From positions 409,385-473,384 of the forward strand of contig NZ_JAUSBV010000008.1 of assembly GCF_030651915.1 (NCBI RefSeq): a stretch of DNA of 64,000 nt, in the 5' to 3' direction. Shown here in pieces: positions 25,352-34,402 of the stretch. The position numbers were made by a program, and so were the translations under genes. Source of the DNA: Parvibaculum sp. Its GTDB lineage: Bacteria > Pseudomonadota > Alphaproteobacteria > Parvibaculales > Parvibaculaceae. Each line of letters starts with the position of its first letter. The stretch's first letter is position 1. The notes beneath the pieces were generated by a model that worked only from the letters and a program-made list of their open reading frames with translations, did not search any database and had not been told where the DNA came from.

Positions 25352-25960
25352 TCACGCCGCCGCGCCGGCCCCGCGTTCACGCCGGCCGAGGCCGTGCAGC
25401 CGTTCGATAAACGCTTCGCCACGTCGCAACCTGCGATCAAGATCGGCCATCGTCTGGGCCTGATCGTCGTCATCTTCAAGCCAGACCCGGAACACGGCAC
25501 CCCAGACCAACGCAAGCCCCCGCACACGCAAGGCACCCCCCAGGCCTGAACTGTCGATATCGGCCGCTTCAAGCATCCAGCCCAATGATTGCAGCATCGG
25601 CCGCATCAGGCCCGCAGCCGCCACCGGATCACGCCCAATATCCCGGGCTATCCGCTTCAGCGCCGGTTTGTAGGCTGTGAGCGCATCGAAGCGCATCATC
25701 AGCACATCGAACAACCTGTCCCGTGCTGCCTCGCCCGCGAGATCTTCCTCCGACGCCAATTGCAGCACTTCGGCATCAATGCGCCGGCTGAAAGCGGCGA
25801 GAATCTCGCCCTTCGAGCCAAATATCCCGTAAAGCGCCGGCAGGCCGACGCGCGCCGATTTGGCAATCTCGGCCAGCGACAGACCCGTCCAGCCGCGCGA
25901 CGCCGCAAGCTTGAATGCGGCATCGATGATCTTCTCCTCGGGATCGCGTTTGGCGGCCAT
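25352..25960 (-). CDS. TetR/AcrR family transcriptional regulator
   Basis: A 202-residue regulator with HTH 'LSLAEIAKSARVGLPALYGIFGSKGEILAAF'. The second helix has 'GLPALYGIFGSK' instead of the common 'TLYRHFxSK', as in the group of TetR proteins near COQ9-like sequences. The ATG at 25960 has 'agggaacgacga' upstream. It converges on the SnoaL gene with only 4 bp between stops. Target unknown. Confidence 0.85.
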   Translation of the reverse strand: MAAKRDPEEKIIDAAFKLAASRGWTGLSLAEIAKSARVGLPALYGIFGSKGEILAAFSRRIDAEVLQLASEEDLAGEAARDRLFDVLMMRFDALTAYKPALKRIARDIGRDPVAAAGLMRPMLQSLGWMLEAADIDSSGLGGALRVRGLALVWGAVFRVWLEDDDDQAQTMADLDRRLRRGEAFIERLHGLGRRERGAGAAA

Positions 25961-26038
25961 TTCGTCGTTCCCTGGAAACACAAGGTGATGTGAAACGAAG
26001 ATAGGGCGTCGTGCCACGCTTGACGAGACGGCAAAGGC

Positions 26039-26881
26039 CTATTTGCCGAGGGCACGCGCCCGGTCGCGCGCCGCGAGCGCCGCGCGCCGCAGAAGCGGCG
26101 ACAAACCGCCCTCGCCCATCAGGACGTCAAGCGCGGCGGCCGTCGTGCCACCCGGCGAGGTCACATTGGCCCGAAGTTGGGACGCCGCCTCCGGCGAACG
26201 ACGCAGCATTTCGCCGGAGCCGCTCACCGTTTCGCGCGCCAGCTTCATCGCCATCGCCGGTTCGAGGCCCAGCGCCTCCCCCGCCGCCGCAAGGCATTCG
26301 ACCATGTAGAACACATAGGCCGGGCCGCTGCCGGAAATCGCCGTCACGGCGTCGATATGCGCTTCGCTCTCGACCCAACCAACTTCACCAACTGCGGCGA
26401 GAAGCTGTTGTGCCATCTCCCTCTGTGCCGGTGTCGCCCGCTCGTTGGCGCAGGCGATGGTGATACCGCGTCCGATTGCGGCGGGCGTATTGGGCATTGC
26501 GCGCACCGCATGCACCTCGGCACCAAGCAGTTCCTTGAGCCGGTGGAGGCCGGTACCCGCGGCAATCGAGATAAACAGCGTTTCGGGATGCACGAGAAGT
26601 GAAAGCGCAGGCAGCACCTCGCCCATGGCCTGCGGCTTGACCGCGATCAGCACCACGGCAGGCCGTGCGGCGGCGATGTCGCGTACCGACGCGTTGAGCG
26701 TAATATTCCTGGCGGCCACAAGTTGTTCGATCTCGGATGCGGGTGTGGGCTCAAGTACAAAAACCTGCGACGGCGAAAGCCCATGCTCAAGCCAGCCGGA
26801 AAGAAGCGCGCCGCCCATCTTGCCCGCGCCCACCAGAACCAGCGGGCGCTCGAGAGAAAGTGTCATGGCAGAAACCGTCAT
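26039..26881 (-). CDS. proC: Pyrroline-5-carboxylate reductase
   Basis: Final enzyme of proline synthesis, reducing pyrroline-5-carboxylate with NADPH. 'PLVLVGAGKMGGALLSGWLEHG' is the dinucleotide-binding motif; 'VRAMPNTPAAIGRGITI' and 'ITAISGSGPAYVFYMVECLA' with 'NVTSPGGTTAAALDVL' are ProC signatures, the last two lining the active site. 280 residues from 26881, or 275 from the ATG at 26866; neither has a strong ribosome-binding site. It is followed on the same strand upstream by the YbjN-like gene, a frequent alphaproteobacterial neighbour. Confidence 0.95.
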   Translation of the reverse strand: MTVSAMTLSLERPLVLVGAGKMGGALLSGWLEHGLSPSQVFVLEPTPASEIEQLVAARNITLNASVRDIAAARPAVVLIAVKPQAMGEVLPALSLLVHPETLFISIAAGTGLHRLKELLGAEVHAVRAMPNTPAAIGRGITIACANERATPAQREMAQQLLAAVGEVGWVESEAHIDAVTAISGSGPAYVFYMVECLAAAGEALGLEPAMAMKLARETVSGSGEMLRRSPEAASQLRANVTSPGGTTAAALDVLMGEGGLSPLLRRAALAARDRARALGK

Positions 26882-26914
26882 TTGATTGAAGTCGCCGGAA
26901 CCGGACGAACCGGA

Positions 26915-27418
26915 TCAGGCCCGGCCTTGTGTCTCGAACATGGCCGCGGCGATGGCTTCTTCGGCCGATTTGCCCGCCCACATGACGAATTGCATGGCGG
27001 GATAATAGCGCTCGCAGGCCTCGACCGCGAGACGCAGCAACGCCTCACATTGCTCCGGCGTGGCCGCCGCGCCGCCGCACAAGAGCAGACTGTTGCGAAA
27101 CAGCACAACGCCGTCATCCGACCAGATGTCGAAATGACCGGACCATAGCTGCTCGTTGATCAGTGTCAGAAGATGGCGGATCACCGGCCGCTTTTCGGGC
27201 GGTACGCGCAGATCGAGCGCGCAGGCGACATGGAGGCCGGAAAGGTCGTCACGCCAGTTGAGCGAGATCTGATAGTCGCGCCAATCACCTGCCACACAGA
27301 TATTCAGTTCGTCTTCGTGGCTTCGTTCGAAAAACCAGTCGCGGACGGACGCCACCTGCTCAAGAAGATCGAGGGGATTGCCGTCGAATTCCGCAGTCTC
27401 GGCGACTGTGCCTTTCAT
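26915..27418 (-). CDS. YbjN domain-containing protein
   Basis: A 167-residue protein of the YbjN (DUF1790-like) family: 'EDELNICVAGDWRDYQISLNWRDDLSGLHVACALDLRVPPEKRPVIRHLLTLINEQLWSGHFDIW' rhythm, with a C-terminal helix ending 'YYPAMQFVMWAGKSAEEAIAAAMFE'. The fold resembles type III secretion chaperones; function is not established. ATG at 27418 with 'gggggaacga' upstream; the frame is open to 27463. Probably co-transcribed with proC. Confidence 0.85.
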   Translation of the reverse strand: MKGTVAETAEFDGNPLDLLEQVASVRDWFFERSHEDELNICVAGDWRDYQISLNWRDDLSGLHVACALDLRVPPEKRPVIRHLLTLINEQLWSGHFDIWSDDGVVLFRNSLLLCGGAAATPEQCEALLRLAVEACERYYPAMQFVMWAGKSAEEAIAAAMFETQGRA

Positions 27419-27589
27419 TCGTTCCCCCGCATCGGATGCCACTGAACGAGGCCGAAACCCCATATCTAGTAGGCGCTCCTGCCTCTACACACGATACCTA
27501 ACGTGCATGATGCGTTGAGTCGGCGCAACCCTGAGGGACCATTGCCGGGCCGAAATCGAGACAAAAGCTGTGGGAAACCATGGACGCAA

Positions 27590-27895
27590 TCAGACGCCAT
27601 CGCCAACGGCGCCGCTGGCGGAGAGCTTCGTGGGCTTGGCTTTCTTTGCCGCAAGCGCCGCTTCCAGCACGTCGAGCCGGGCCTTGAGCGCCTCGTTTTC
27701 CTCCCGGGCAAGTTGGGCCATCGCCCGCACGGCGTCGAACTCTTCCCGGCCGACCAGATCCATATCGGCAACCAGCCGCTCGGCCTGAGCCCGGATCAGC
27801 GTCTCGACTTCGGTACGGACACCCTGTGCTGCACCGGCGGCGTTGGTGAAAAGCCGGCCGAGCTCGTCGAGAATACGATTCTGCGTCTGGGTCAT
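27590..27895 (-). CDS. ubiK: Accessory factor UbiK family protein
   Basis: A 101-residue BMFP (YqiC/UbiK) protein: 'NRILDELGRLFTNAAGAAQGVRTEVETLI' amphipathic helix followed by a coiled coil 'LVGREEFDAVRAMAQLAREENEALKARLDVLEAALA' and a low-complexity tail. E. coli UbiK forms a complex with UbiJ and supports aerobic ubiquinone assembly. ATG at 27895 with 'ggagacctgcccatg' spacing; upstream in-frame residues to 27982 are not typical. Divergent from lgt. Confidence 0.85.
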   Translation of the reverse strand: MTQTQNRILDELGRLFTNAAGAAQGVRTEVETLIRAQAERLVADMDLVGREEFDAVRAMAQLAREENEALKARLDVLEAALAAKKAKPTKLSASGAVGDGV

Positions 27896-28065
27896 GGGCA
27901 GGTCTCCGGTTATGCCTTCGCCCGGAAAGATAACGCCTTGCGGCGCGAATGCGAACCGGACCGAACGACGCGGGCTGCACAAGGCGGTTTCCTTGACATG
28001 AAGGGGCCCGGAGGCAAACTAGCGCGCCATCGCCCATCGCAGGGGCCACACCGAGGCCGAATCCC

Positions 28066-28893
28066 ATGCCCTTCCCCGAAATCGACCCGGTGCTGATCCA
28101 GATCGGTCCCTTCGCCATCCGCTGGTACGCTCTGGCCTATATCGCCGGCCTCATTCTGGGCTGGCGCTATATCGTCGCCCTGGCTGAAGCGCCGCGCCTT
28201 TGGCCCGGCAAATCGCCGGTCACACGGCTCGACGTCGACGACGCGCTCCTTTGGGCGGCACTCGGCGTCATTCTCGGCGGTCGTCTCGGTTATGTGCTGG
28301 TCTACAACCCGGGATACTTCTTTCAACACCCGCTCGAAATTCTCTATGTCTGGCAAGGCGGCATGAGCTTCCATGGCGGCGCCTTCGGCGTTCTCGTCGC
28401 GATGTTCTGGTTTGCCCGCAAGCGCGGCTTCCCTGCCTTGACGATGATGGACCTGGTGAGTGCGGCCGCGCCCATCGGTCTCTTTTTCGGCCGCATTGCC
28501 AACTTCATCAATGCCGAACTCTGGGGCCGTATCACCGATGCGCCTTGGGGCGTGATTTTCCCGGGCGCCGGTCCATTTCCACGTCATCCGAGCCAGCTCT
28601 ACGAGGCCGCCCTTGAAGGTATTGTGCTCTTCTTCGTGCTGCGCCTGCTGACACATCGCTTCGGCATGCTGCAAAAACCGGGCGTCGTGATGGGTGGCTT
28701 CATCGCCGGCTATGGCGTCGCACGCACCATTGTCGAGTTTTTCCGTGAGCCCGATGCGCAGATCGGCTTCCTGTTCGGCCATTGGCTGACAATGGGCATG
28801 ATACTGTCGATTCCGATGGTACTTGTCGGCGCCGCCATCATCTGGAAATCGGCGACAAGCAAGGCCCCGACACCGAAGCCCAAACGGAAATGA
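28066..28893 (+). CDS. lgt: Prolipoprotein diacylglyceryl transferase
   Basis: Integral inner-membrane enzyme that transfers diacylglyceryl from phosphatidylglycerol to the lipobox Cys of prolipoproteins. 275 residues, ~7 helices. Signature stretches: 'PFAIRWYALAYIAGLILGWRY', 'GGRLGYVLVYNPGYF', 'WQGGMSFHGG' (with the essential His), 'GRIANFINAELWGR' and 'RHPSQLYEAALEG'. It overlaps the following methyltransferase gene by ATGA, and several lipoproteins in this window are potential substrates. Confidence 0.96.
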   Translation: MPFPEIDPVLIQIGPFAIRWYALAYIAGLILGWRYIVALAEAPRLWPGKSPVTRLDVDDALLWAALGVILGGRLGYVLVYNPGYFFQHPLEILYVWQGGMSFHGGAFGVLVAMFWFARKRGFPALTMMDLVSAAAPIGLFFGRIANFINAELWGRITDAPWGVIFPGAGPFPRHPSQLYEAALEGIVLFFVLRLLTHRFGMLQKPGVVMGGFIAGYGVARTIVEFFREPDAQIGFLFGHWLTMGMILSIPMVLVGAAIIWKSATSKAPTPKPKRK

Positions 28894-29972
28894 ACGCGGG
28901 CCACACAGCGCTCGCACGTCATATCGTCCGGCTGATCGAAGAAACGGGGCCGATCCCGCTCTCGCACTATATGGCGATCGCACTCGGCCACCCCGAGCAC
29001 GGCTATTACATGACGCGCGACCCATTGGGCCCGCGCGGCGATTTTGTCACCGCACCCGAAGTCAGCCAGATGTTCGGCGAGCTGGTCGGCCTCTGGCTGG
29101 CCGATGCCTGGGTAGCACAAGCCGCACCTGCGTCCTTCGTTTTGGCCGAACTCGGTCCCGGTCGCGGCACATTGATGGCCGACGCCCTTCGCGCCATGCG
29201 CGCCGTCCCCGGAATGACCGAAGCCGCGGAAGTGCATTTCGTCGAAACGAGCCCCGTATTGCGCCAGGCCCAGAAGAAGCGCGTCCCGCAAGCGACATGG
29301 CACGAACGCATCGACACATTGCCCGATCAACCACTTTTCCTGATCGCCAACGAATTCTTCGACGCCCTGCCGATTGTCCAGTACCAGCGCACCGGGCGCG
29401 GCTGGTGCGAGCGCTATGTGGGTCTTGCGGAAGGTCGATTGGCGCCCGTGCTCGCGCCCGTCCCGCTCGCAAACGACAAGGCGCTGCCCGCCGCCATGCG
29501 AGACGCCCCGGAGGGTGCCTTCGTCGAAACCTCTCCCGCATCACTCGCAATTGCCGAAGGCATATCGGCACGCATCGCCGCGCGCGGCGGCGCGGCATTG
29601 ATCGTCGACTACGGCCATGTCCGAAGCGCTCCCGGCGACACGTTGCAGGCCCTGCGCGGCCATGAATATGCCAACCCCTTCGATGCACCGGGCGAGGCGG
29701 ATCTGACGGCACATGTCGATTTTGAAAGCCTCGCGCTTGCTGTTGTCGCAGGCGGTGCCGCGGCATACGGGCCGGTCGAGCAAGGCGCCTTTCTGAGGGC
29801 ACTCGGCATCGAAGCGCGCGCCGCAGCCCTGCGCAAGCAAGCGACCGAGGCACAAGCCCGCGACATCAATTCAGGACTGCAGCGATTGACCGCGCCCGAT
29901 GAGATGGGCAGCCTGTTCAAGGTGCTCGGTATTGCCCCCCGCGGTACGATACCGCCGCCCGGATTTTTTTGA
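28890..29972 (+). CDS. MidA/NDUFAF7-family SAM-dependent methyltransferase
   Basis: A 360-residue methyltransferase of the DUF185 family. 'GPIPLSHYMAIALGHPEHGYYMTRDPLGPRGDFVTAPEVSQMFGELVG' style N-terminus, SAM motif 'VLAELGPGRGTLMADALRAM', and 'LIANEFFDALPIVQYQ' are diagnostic (key residues GDFVTAPE, ELGPGRG, NEFFDALP). In eukaryotes NDUFAF7 methylates an Arg of complex I subunit NDUFS2. The bacterial substrate is presumed similar but not shown. Start ATG at 28890 overlaps the lgt stop; the gene lies 10 bp before pgeF, in the usual alphaproteobacterial order. Confidence 0.93.
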   Translation: MNAGHTALARHIVRLIEETGPIPLSHYMAIALGHPEHGYYMTRDPLGPRGDFVTAPEVSQMFGELVGLWLADAWVAQAAPASFVLAELGPGRGTLMADALRAMRAVPGMTEAAEVHFVETSPVLRQAQKKRVPQATWHERIDTLPDQPLFLIANEFFDALPIVQYQRTGRGWCERYVGLAEGRLAPVLAPVPLANDKALPAAMRDAPEGAFVETSPASLAIAEGISARIAARGGAALIVDYGHVRSAPGDTLQALRGHEYANPFDAPGEADLTAHVDFESLALAVVAGGAAAYGPVEQGAFLRALGIEARAAALRKQATEAQARDINSGLQRLTAPDEMGSLFKVLGIAPRGTIPPPGFF

Positions 29973-29982
29973 GGTTGCGCCG

Positions 29983-30753
29983 ATGCTGACCGCGAAACCC
30001 CTCGACGTCATCGCCCATATCCGGCACGGTTTTTTCACGCGTGAAGGCGGCGGGTCCAAAGGCATCTATGCTTCGCTCAATTGCGGTCTCGGCTCCGGCG
30101 ACGACAAGGAGACGGTGCGAAAAAATCGCGCCACCGTTGCCCAGGCGCTGGGCGTCGAACCGGACAATCTGGTCACCGTCCACCAGATTCACAGCGCCGA
30201 CGTGATCGACGTGACGGCGCCATGGACCTGGGAAAACGCGCCGCAAGCCGATGCGATGGTAACGGCCGCCGCTGGTATTGTGCTGGGCGTTCTGGCCGCC
30301 GATTGCGCGCCGGTGCTCTTCGCCGACAAGAATGCCCGCATCATCGGCGCGGCGCATGCAGGCTGGAAGGGGGCGTTGACCGGCGTCATGGAGGCCACCA
30401 TCGAGGCGATGGAACGGCTTGGTGCAACGCGCGGCCACATCGCGGCAGCGATCGGCCCCTGTATCTCCAGGGAAGCCTATGAGGTTGGCCCTGAGTTCCG
30501 AACGCGATTCGTCGAGGCCGATGCCGTCAACGCCAAATGGTTCACGGCCTCCGAAAAGCCCGGCCACTTCATGTTCGACCTGCCCGGCTATGTCGAAGCA
30601 CGGCTGACCGCTGCCGAAATTGGCGCCGTTTCGATGCTCGGCCACTGCACCTATGCCGACCGCGCCCGATTTTTTTCCTATCGCCGCGCGACTCACCGCA
30701 ACGAACCAGATTACGGCCGGCAAATATCGGCGATCATGCTGCGACCCGAATAA
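29983..30753 (+). CDS. pgeF: Peptidoglycan editing factor PgeF (YfiH/laccase-domain)
   Basis: A 256-residue cytoplasmic protein of the YfiH family. Metal/active-site residues are visible in 'VTVHQIHSADV' (His), 'VLAADCAPVLFAD' (Cys) and 'AAHAGWKGALTGV' (His), and 'AAIGPCISREAYEVG' is conserved. E. coli YfiH removes misincorporated L-Ser from UDP-MurNAc dipeptide; the older polyphenol oxidase label is less likely to reflect the main role. ATG at 29983 is 10 bp after the preceding stop; earlier codons overlap the methyltransferase. Confidence 0.92.
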   Translation: MLTAKPLDVIAHIRHGFFTREGGGSKGIYASLNCGLGSGDDKETVRKNRATVAQALGVEPDNLVTVHQIHSADVIDVTAPWTWENAPQADAMVTAAAGIVLGVLAADCAPVLFADKNARIIGAAHAGWKGALTGVMEATIEAMERLGATRGHIAAAIGPCISREAYEVGPEFRTRFVEADAVNAKWFTASEKPGHFMFDLPGYVEARLTAAEIGAVSMLGHCTYADRARFFSYRRATHRNEPDYGRQISAIMLRPE

Positions 30754-30842
30754 ATGACAGTCCGGTAACGACGGTCCGAATCGGACTAGACTGTCCTCCA
30801 GCAGGCGCCCACCATCCGGGCAAGGCATTGGGGCATCCGGCG

Positions 30843-31847
30843 GTGCTGACGAAAACGCAACCCGAATTCGCGAAAGACGCTTCGGACTGGAAACGGACCG
30901 GTGCGCACCGGCTTCGTATCGGCGTTGCCATCGCCATTTTCGCGATGGCGGCCTGCGCAGATGATGCGGCCTCGGACCGCAACGCACGGCCTGCCGAAGC
31001 GGCAGCGACAACGGCTGCCCAGTCCAGCCATGGACCCGGCATCGCCATTGCCGCCCTGAGTGGCGCGCCAATGGCGGAGGCGGCCATCTTTGCCGCGCTG
31101 CTGAAAGAGGAAGCGGCCAAAGCGCGGCTTCCGGTCGCCGATGGCGAGGCGAGCACCTACGAAATATCGGGCGCAATGGATGCCGGAGAGAATGCCGAGG
31201 GTGCCTATGTCGTCACCGTGATCGACGTGCGCGATGCAACGGGCGCGCGGGTCCACCGTGTCGTCAACGAAGAAACCCTGCCGCTCCGCGCCGGAAACGG
31301 CGACCCCTGGGCCCATATCGCCCGGGCCGACCTGCGCCGCATCGCCGGTGACGCAGCGGCACGGCTGGCCGTCTGGTATGCAAGCGAAATCGATGCGCAA
31401 AGCGGCGCGATGACGAAAGCCGGAAGCGGTGACCGCATCGTCACCGGCAGCATTGCCGCCAGCGCCGCGCAAAGACCGCAGGACCAAGACCGCCTCCCCT
31501 TCGACATCATTGTCGGTGCGGCGCCCGGCGACGGCAATGCGGCGCTGACGCGGGCCCTCGACAGCGCACTGGCCCGCCGCGTCCCGACCGCAACTTGGCT
31601 GCGCAACGAGGGATACAAGATCGAGGGCAGCATCTTCACTGCCTCGCGCAATGACGGCCGCACCGAAGTTTCAATCCACTGGATCGTGACATCGCTGAGC
31701 GGCGAAACGCTGGGCGAAGTGAAACAGCGAAACGCACTCGATGCGGCGAGCATCGCGGGGAACTGGGGCAAGCTCGCCGAGAACGCCGCGGAGGCCGCCG
31801 CCGAAGGGGTGATGGCGCTGCTGGCGCCGTCGCCCGGTCGGTCCTGA
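30843..31847 (+). CDS. Hypothetical lipoprotein with a duplicated domain
   Basis: A 334-residue protein, start uncertain. From the GTG at 30843 a basic stretch is followed by a hydrophobic helix ending in a lipobox-like 'IFAMAAC' (Cys at ~residue 39), which fits a lipoprotein processed by the nearby Lgt. The frame extends upstream to 30537, but this would overlap pgeF. The mature part holds two related halves: 'YEISGAMDAGENAEGAYVVTVIDVRDATG' and 'YKIEGSIFTASRNDGRTEVSIHWIVTSLSG', each followed by 'W...IARADLRRIAGDAAARLA'- and 'WGKLAENAAEAAAEGV'-type helices. No family name can be given. It precedes prs. Confidence 0.75.
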   Translation: MLTKTQPEFAKDASDWKRTGAHRLRIGVAIAIFAMAACADDAASDRNARPAEAAATTAAQSSHGPGIAIAALSGAPMAEAAIFAALLKEEAAKARLPVADGEASTYEISGAMDAGENAEGAYVVTVIDVRDATGARVHRVVNEETLPLRAGNGDPWAHIARADLRRIAGDAAARLAVWYASEIDAQSGAMTKAGSGDRIVTGSIAASAAQRPQDQDRLPFDIIVGAAPGDGNAALTRALDSALARRVPTATWLRNEGYKIEGSIFTASRNDGRTEVSIHWIVTSLSGETLGEVKQRNALDAASIAGNWGKLAENAAEAAAEGVMALLAPSPGRS

Positions 31848-32014
31848 TTGCGCGCGAATGGCCTGAAAACAGGCAGTTTCGGGCCAAAAGTTTGCGTGTT
31901 TACAGGGTCGGATCGCCTTGTTACAACGCGCTCGCGCCGTCACCGACCTGTCATCTTTCCGGCAGGGCTGTTGCGGCGATTTGAAGTTCAGGGGCGAAGC
32001 GCGGGGATCACGGC

Positions 32015-32950
32015 ATGAAACTGGTCGCAGGCAATTCAAACCGGGCGCTTGCCGAAGCCATCGCCGCCTATCTGAACCTGCCGCTCACCAAATCGGTCGT
32101 CCGCCGCTTCGCGGACATGGAAATCTTCGTCGAGATTCAGGAGAACGTCCGCGGCGAGGACGTCTTCGTGATCCAGTCGACTTCCTATCCCGCCAACGAC
32201 CATCTGATGGAAACGCTGATCATCATGGACGCGCTCAGGCGCGCCTCGGCGCGGCGCATCACCGCGGTGATCCCCTATTTCGGTTATGCGCGGCAGGACC
32301 GCAAGCCCGGCGCGCGCACGCCGATCTCGGCAAAGCTCGTCGCCAATCTGGTGACGACGGCAGGCGCCGACCGCGTGCTGACGCTCGATCTCCATGCGGG
32401 ACAGATACAGGGCTTTTTCGACATCCCGACCGACAATCTTTTCGCCGCGCCGGTGCTGACGCGCGACATCGAGCAGCACTACGCGGCCAATGGCAATGTG
32501 ATGATCGTCTCGCCCGACGTCGGCGGCGTGGTTCGGGCCCGCGCGATCGCCAAGCGCATCGGCGCCGACCTTGCGATCGTCGACAAGCGCCGCGAGCGCG
32601 CCGGCGAATCCGAAGTCATGAACATCATCGGCGATGTGAAGGGCCGCTCCTGCATCCTGGTCGACGACATCGTCGACTCGGCCGGCACGCTCTGCAACGC
32701 CGCCGAAGCGCTGCTGAAACAGGGCGCGACCGAAGTTTCTGCCTATGTGACGCACGGCGTTCTCTCCGGCGGCGCGGTCGCCCGCGTCTCGGCTTCGCAA
32801 CTGAAAGAGCTCGTCATCACGGATTCGATCCAGGCGACCGAAGCCGTCCGCGTCAGCCACAATATCCGGGTCGTCTCGATCGCCCCGCTGATCGGCGAAG
32901 CGATGCGCCGGACCGCCGAGGAACGCTCGGTTTCGAGCCTGTTCGACTGA
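32015..32950 (+). CDS. prs: Ribose-phosphate pyrophosphokinase
   Basis: PRPP synthetase (ribose 5-phosphate + ATP), 311 residues. '[25 protein letters not shown]' contains the ATP region, '[21 protein letters not shown]' the flexible loop, '[18 protein letters not shown]' the metal-binding signature, and '[21 protein letters not shown]' the PRPP loop. PRPP feeds, among others, the Apt enzyme encoded 9 kb further on. Followed by rplY with its own promoter. Confidence 0.97.
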   Translation: MKLVAGNSNRALAEAIAAYLNLPLTKSVVRRFADMEIFVEIQENVRGEDVFVIQSTSYPANDHLMETLIIMDALRRASARRITAVIPYFGYARQDRKPGARTPISAKLVANLVTTAGADRVLTLDLHAGQIQGFFDIPTDNLFAAPVLTRDIEQHYAANGNVMIVSPDVGGVVRARAIAKRIGADLAIVDKRRERAGESEVMNIIGDVKGRSCILVDDIVDSAGTLCNAAEALLKQGATEVSAYVTHGVLSGGAVARVSASQLKELVITDSIQATEAVRVSHNIRVVSIAPLIGEAMRRTAEERSVSSLFD

Positions 32951-32982
32951 CCCGAGCCACACCGGCCCCCTTCCCGCCCCGG

Positions 32983-33011
32983 TTGAGTTTTGCCCGATTG
33001 GCGGCTATAAG
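32983..33011 (+). promoter_or_regulatory. Sigma-70-type promoter of rplY
   Basis: TTGAGT (32983-32988), a 17-bp spacer, TATAAG (33006-33011). Predicted start near 33018, giving an ~84-nt leader before the rplY ATG that contains the terminator-like hairpin at 33065-33086. Confidence 0.6.
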
Positions 33012-33064
33012 GCCCGCAATCCCGCACTTCCACACCCCTGGAGGAGACTTGCGGGTCATCGCGT

Positions 33065-33086
33065 GGGCCGCTAAGGCCCCGTTTTT
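33065..33086 (+). terminator. Terminator-like hairpin in the rplY leader (possible attenuator)
   Basis: Stem GGGCC / GGCCC around loop gctaa, then c-g-TTTTT. It ends 3-4 bp before the rplY ribosome-binding site (GGAG at 33090-33093), so it lies after the rplY promoter and not only after prs. Upstream, GGCCCGCAA (33011-33019) could pair with TTGCGGGTC (33049-33057), 8 of 9 positions, forming an alternative fold. Confidence 0.5.
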
Positions 33087-33101
33087 ATTGGAGAATTTGT
33101 C

Positions 33102-33755
33102 ATGGCCGAGACTCTGACGCTCAAGGCCGAGACGCGCGAGAAAGGCAGCAAGGGGGCTGTCCGCTCGCTCCGTCGCGAAGGCCGCGTTCCCGCCGTCATC
33201 TATGGCGACAAGAAATCGCCCGAACTGATTGCCATCAGCTACAAGGACGTCACCGCCCTCTACCAGAAGGGCACGTTCATGAGCCACGTGCTCGACGTCG
33301 ACGTCAATGGCAAGACCGAGCGCGTGATCCCGCGCGACGTGCAGTTCGAACCGGTGCGCGACTTCATCATCCATATCGACTTTCTGCGCCTCGGCAAGAA
33401 CGCGACCGTCACCGTCGACGTGCCGGTGCACTTCCACAACCACGAAGCCTCGCCCGGTCTGAAAGCCGGCGGTGTGCTGAACATCGTGCGCCACGAAGTC
33501 GAACTGGTCTGCCCGGCCGACGCGATCCCGGAACAGCTCGACATCGATCTCACCGGCTACGAGATGGGAACGTCGATTCATATTTCGGCCGTCAAGCTGG
33601 CGGACAATGTGAAGCCGACCATCGCCGACCGCGACTTCACCATCGCAACGATTGCCGCCCCTGCCGCCGTCGTCTCGGCCGGCGCCGGCGCCGGTGAGGA
33701 AGCCAAGGCTGAGGAAGCGACGGACGCGGCAAAGCCTGCCACCAAAGACGCCTGA
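33102..33755 (+). CDS. rplY: 50S ribosomal protein L25/general stress protein Ctc
   Basis: 5S rRNA-binding protein of the long Ctc/TL5 type: 217 residues, with the L25 domain (~1-95; 'AETREKGSKGAVRSLRREGRVPAVIYG') and a C-terminal beta domain ('VPVHFHNHEASPGLKAGGVLNIVRHEVELVCPAD' region), then an Ala/Glu-rich tail. The prs-rplY-pth-ychF order is a hallmark of Alphaproteobacteria. RBS GGAG 8 bp before the ATG. Own promoter and a hairpin-bearing leader are described separately. Confidence 0.96.
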   Translation: MAETLTLKAETREKGSKGAVRSLRREGRVPAVIYGDKKSPELIAISYKDVTALYQKGTFMSHVLDVDVNGKTERVIPRDVQFEPVRDFIIHIDFLRLGKNATVTVDVPVHFHNHEASPGLKAGGVLNIVRHEVELVCPADAIPEQLDIDLTGYEMGTSIHISAVKLADNVKPTIADRDFTIATIAAPAAVVSAGAGAGEEAKAEEATDAAKPATKDA

Positions 33756-33781
33756 TCCGCGTGACCTGAAAGGAGCCGGCG

Positions 33782-34399
33782 ATGATCCTGCTCGTCGGTC
33801 TCGGCAACCCGGGCGAGAAATACGCCCGCAACCGCCACAATATCGGTTTCATGGCGGCGGACGCGATTGTCCGCCGCCATTCCTTTTCGCCGCTGCGCGC
33901 CCGCTTTCAGGGCCTGGTGTCGGAAGGGACGCTCGATGGCGCGAAGGCCATCGTGCTGAAGCCGACCACCTACATGAACGAAAGCGGCCGCGCCGTCGGC
34001 GAGGCGCTGCGCTTCTACAAGCTGACGGAAGCCGATGTGATCGTCTTCCACGACGAACTCGACCTCGCCCCGGCCAAGCTGCGGATCAAGACCGGCGGCG
34101 GCGCCGCGGGGCATAACGGCATCCGCTCGATCGCCGCCCATATCGGACCCGATTTCCGCCGTGTACGGATCGGCATCGGTCATCCGGGCGAGAAGGATCG
34201 CGTGCTGAACGCGGTGCTCGGCGATTTTTCGAAGGCGGAGATGACCGGCTGGGTCGAACCGCTGATCGAGGCGATTGCCGATGCCGCGCCGCTGCTCGCC
34301 GAAGGCAAGGACGCGACATTCGCCAACAAGGTCCATCTGGCGCTCAACCCCGAGCCGCCGAAGAAAAAGACCGATGAGACAAAGAACGGAGACGCCTGA
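33782..34399 (+). CDS. pth: Peptidyl-tRNA hydrolase
   Basis: Recycles peptidyl-tRNA dropped by ribosomes. 205 residues. '[25 protein letters not shown]' holds the catalytic His/Asn region, '[14 protein letters not shown]' and '[30 protein letters not shown]' the active-site Asp and the tRNA-binding loop. The tail is Lys-rich. Follows rplY by 26 bp with 'aaaggag' before the ATG. Confidence 0.97.
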   Translation: MILLVGLGNPGEKYARNRHNIGFMAADAIVRRHSFSPLRARFQGLVSEGTLDGAKAIVLKPTTYMNESGRAVGEALRFYKLTEADVIVFHDELDLAPAKLRIKTGGGAAGHNGIRSIAAHIGPDFRRVRIGIGHPGEKDRVLNAVLGDFSKAEMTGWVEPLIEAIADAAPLLAEGKDATFANKVHLALNPEPPKKKTDETKNGDA

Positions 34400-34402
34400 G
34401 CC

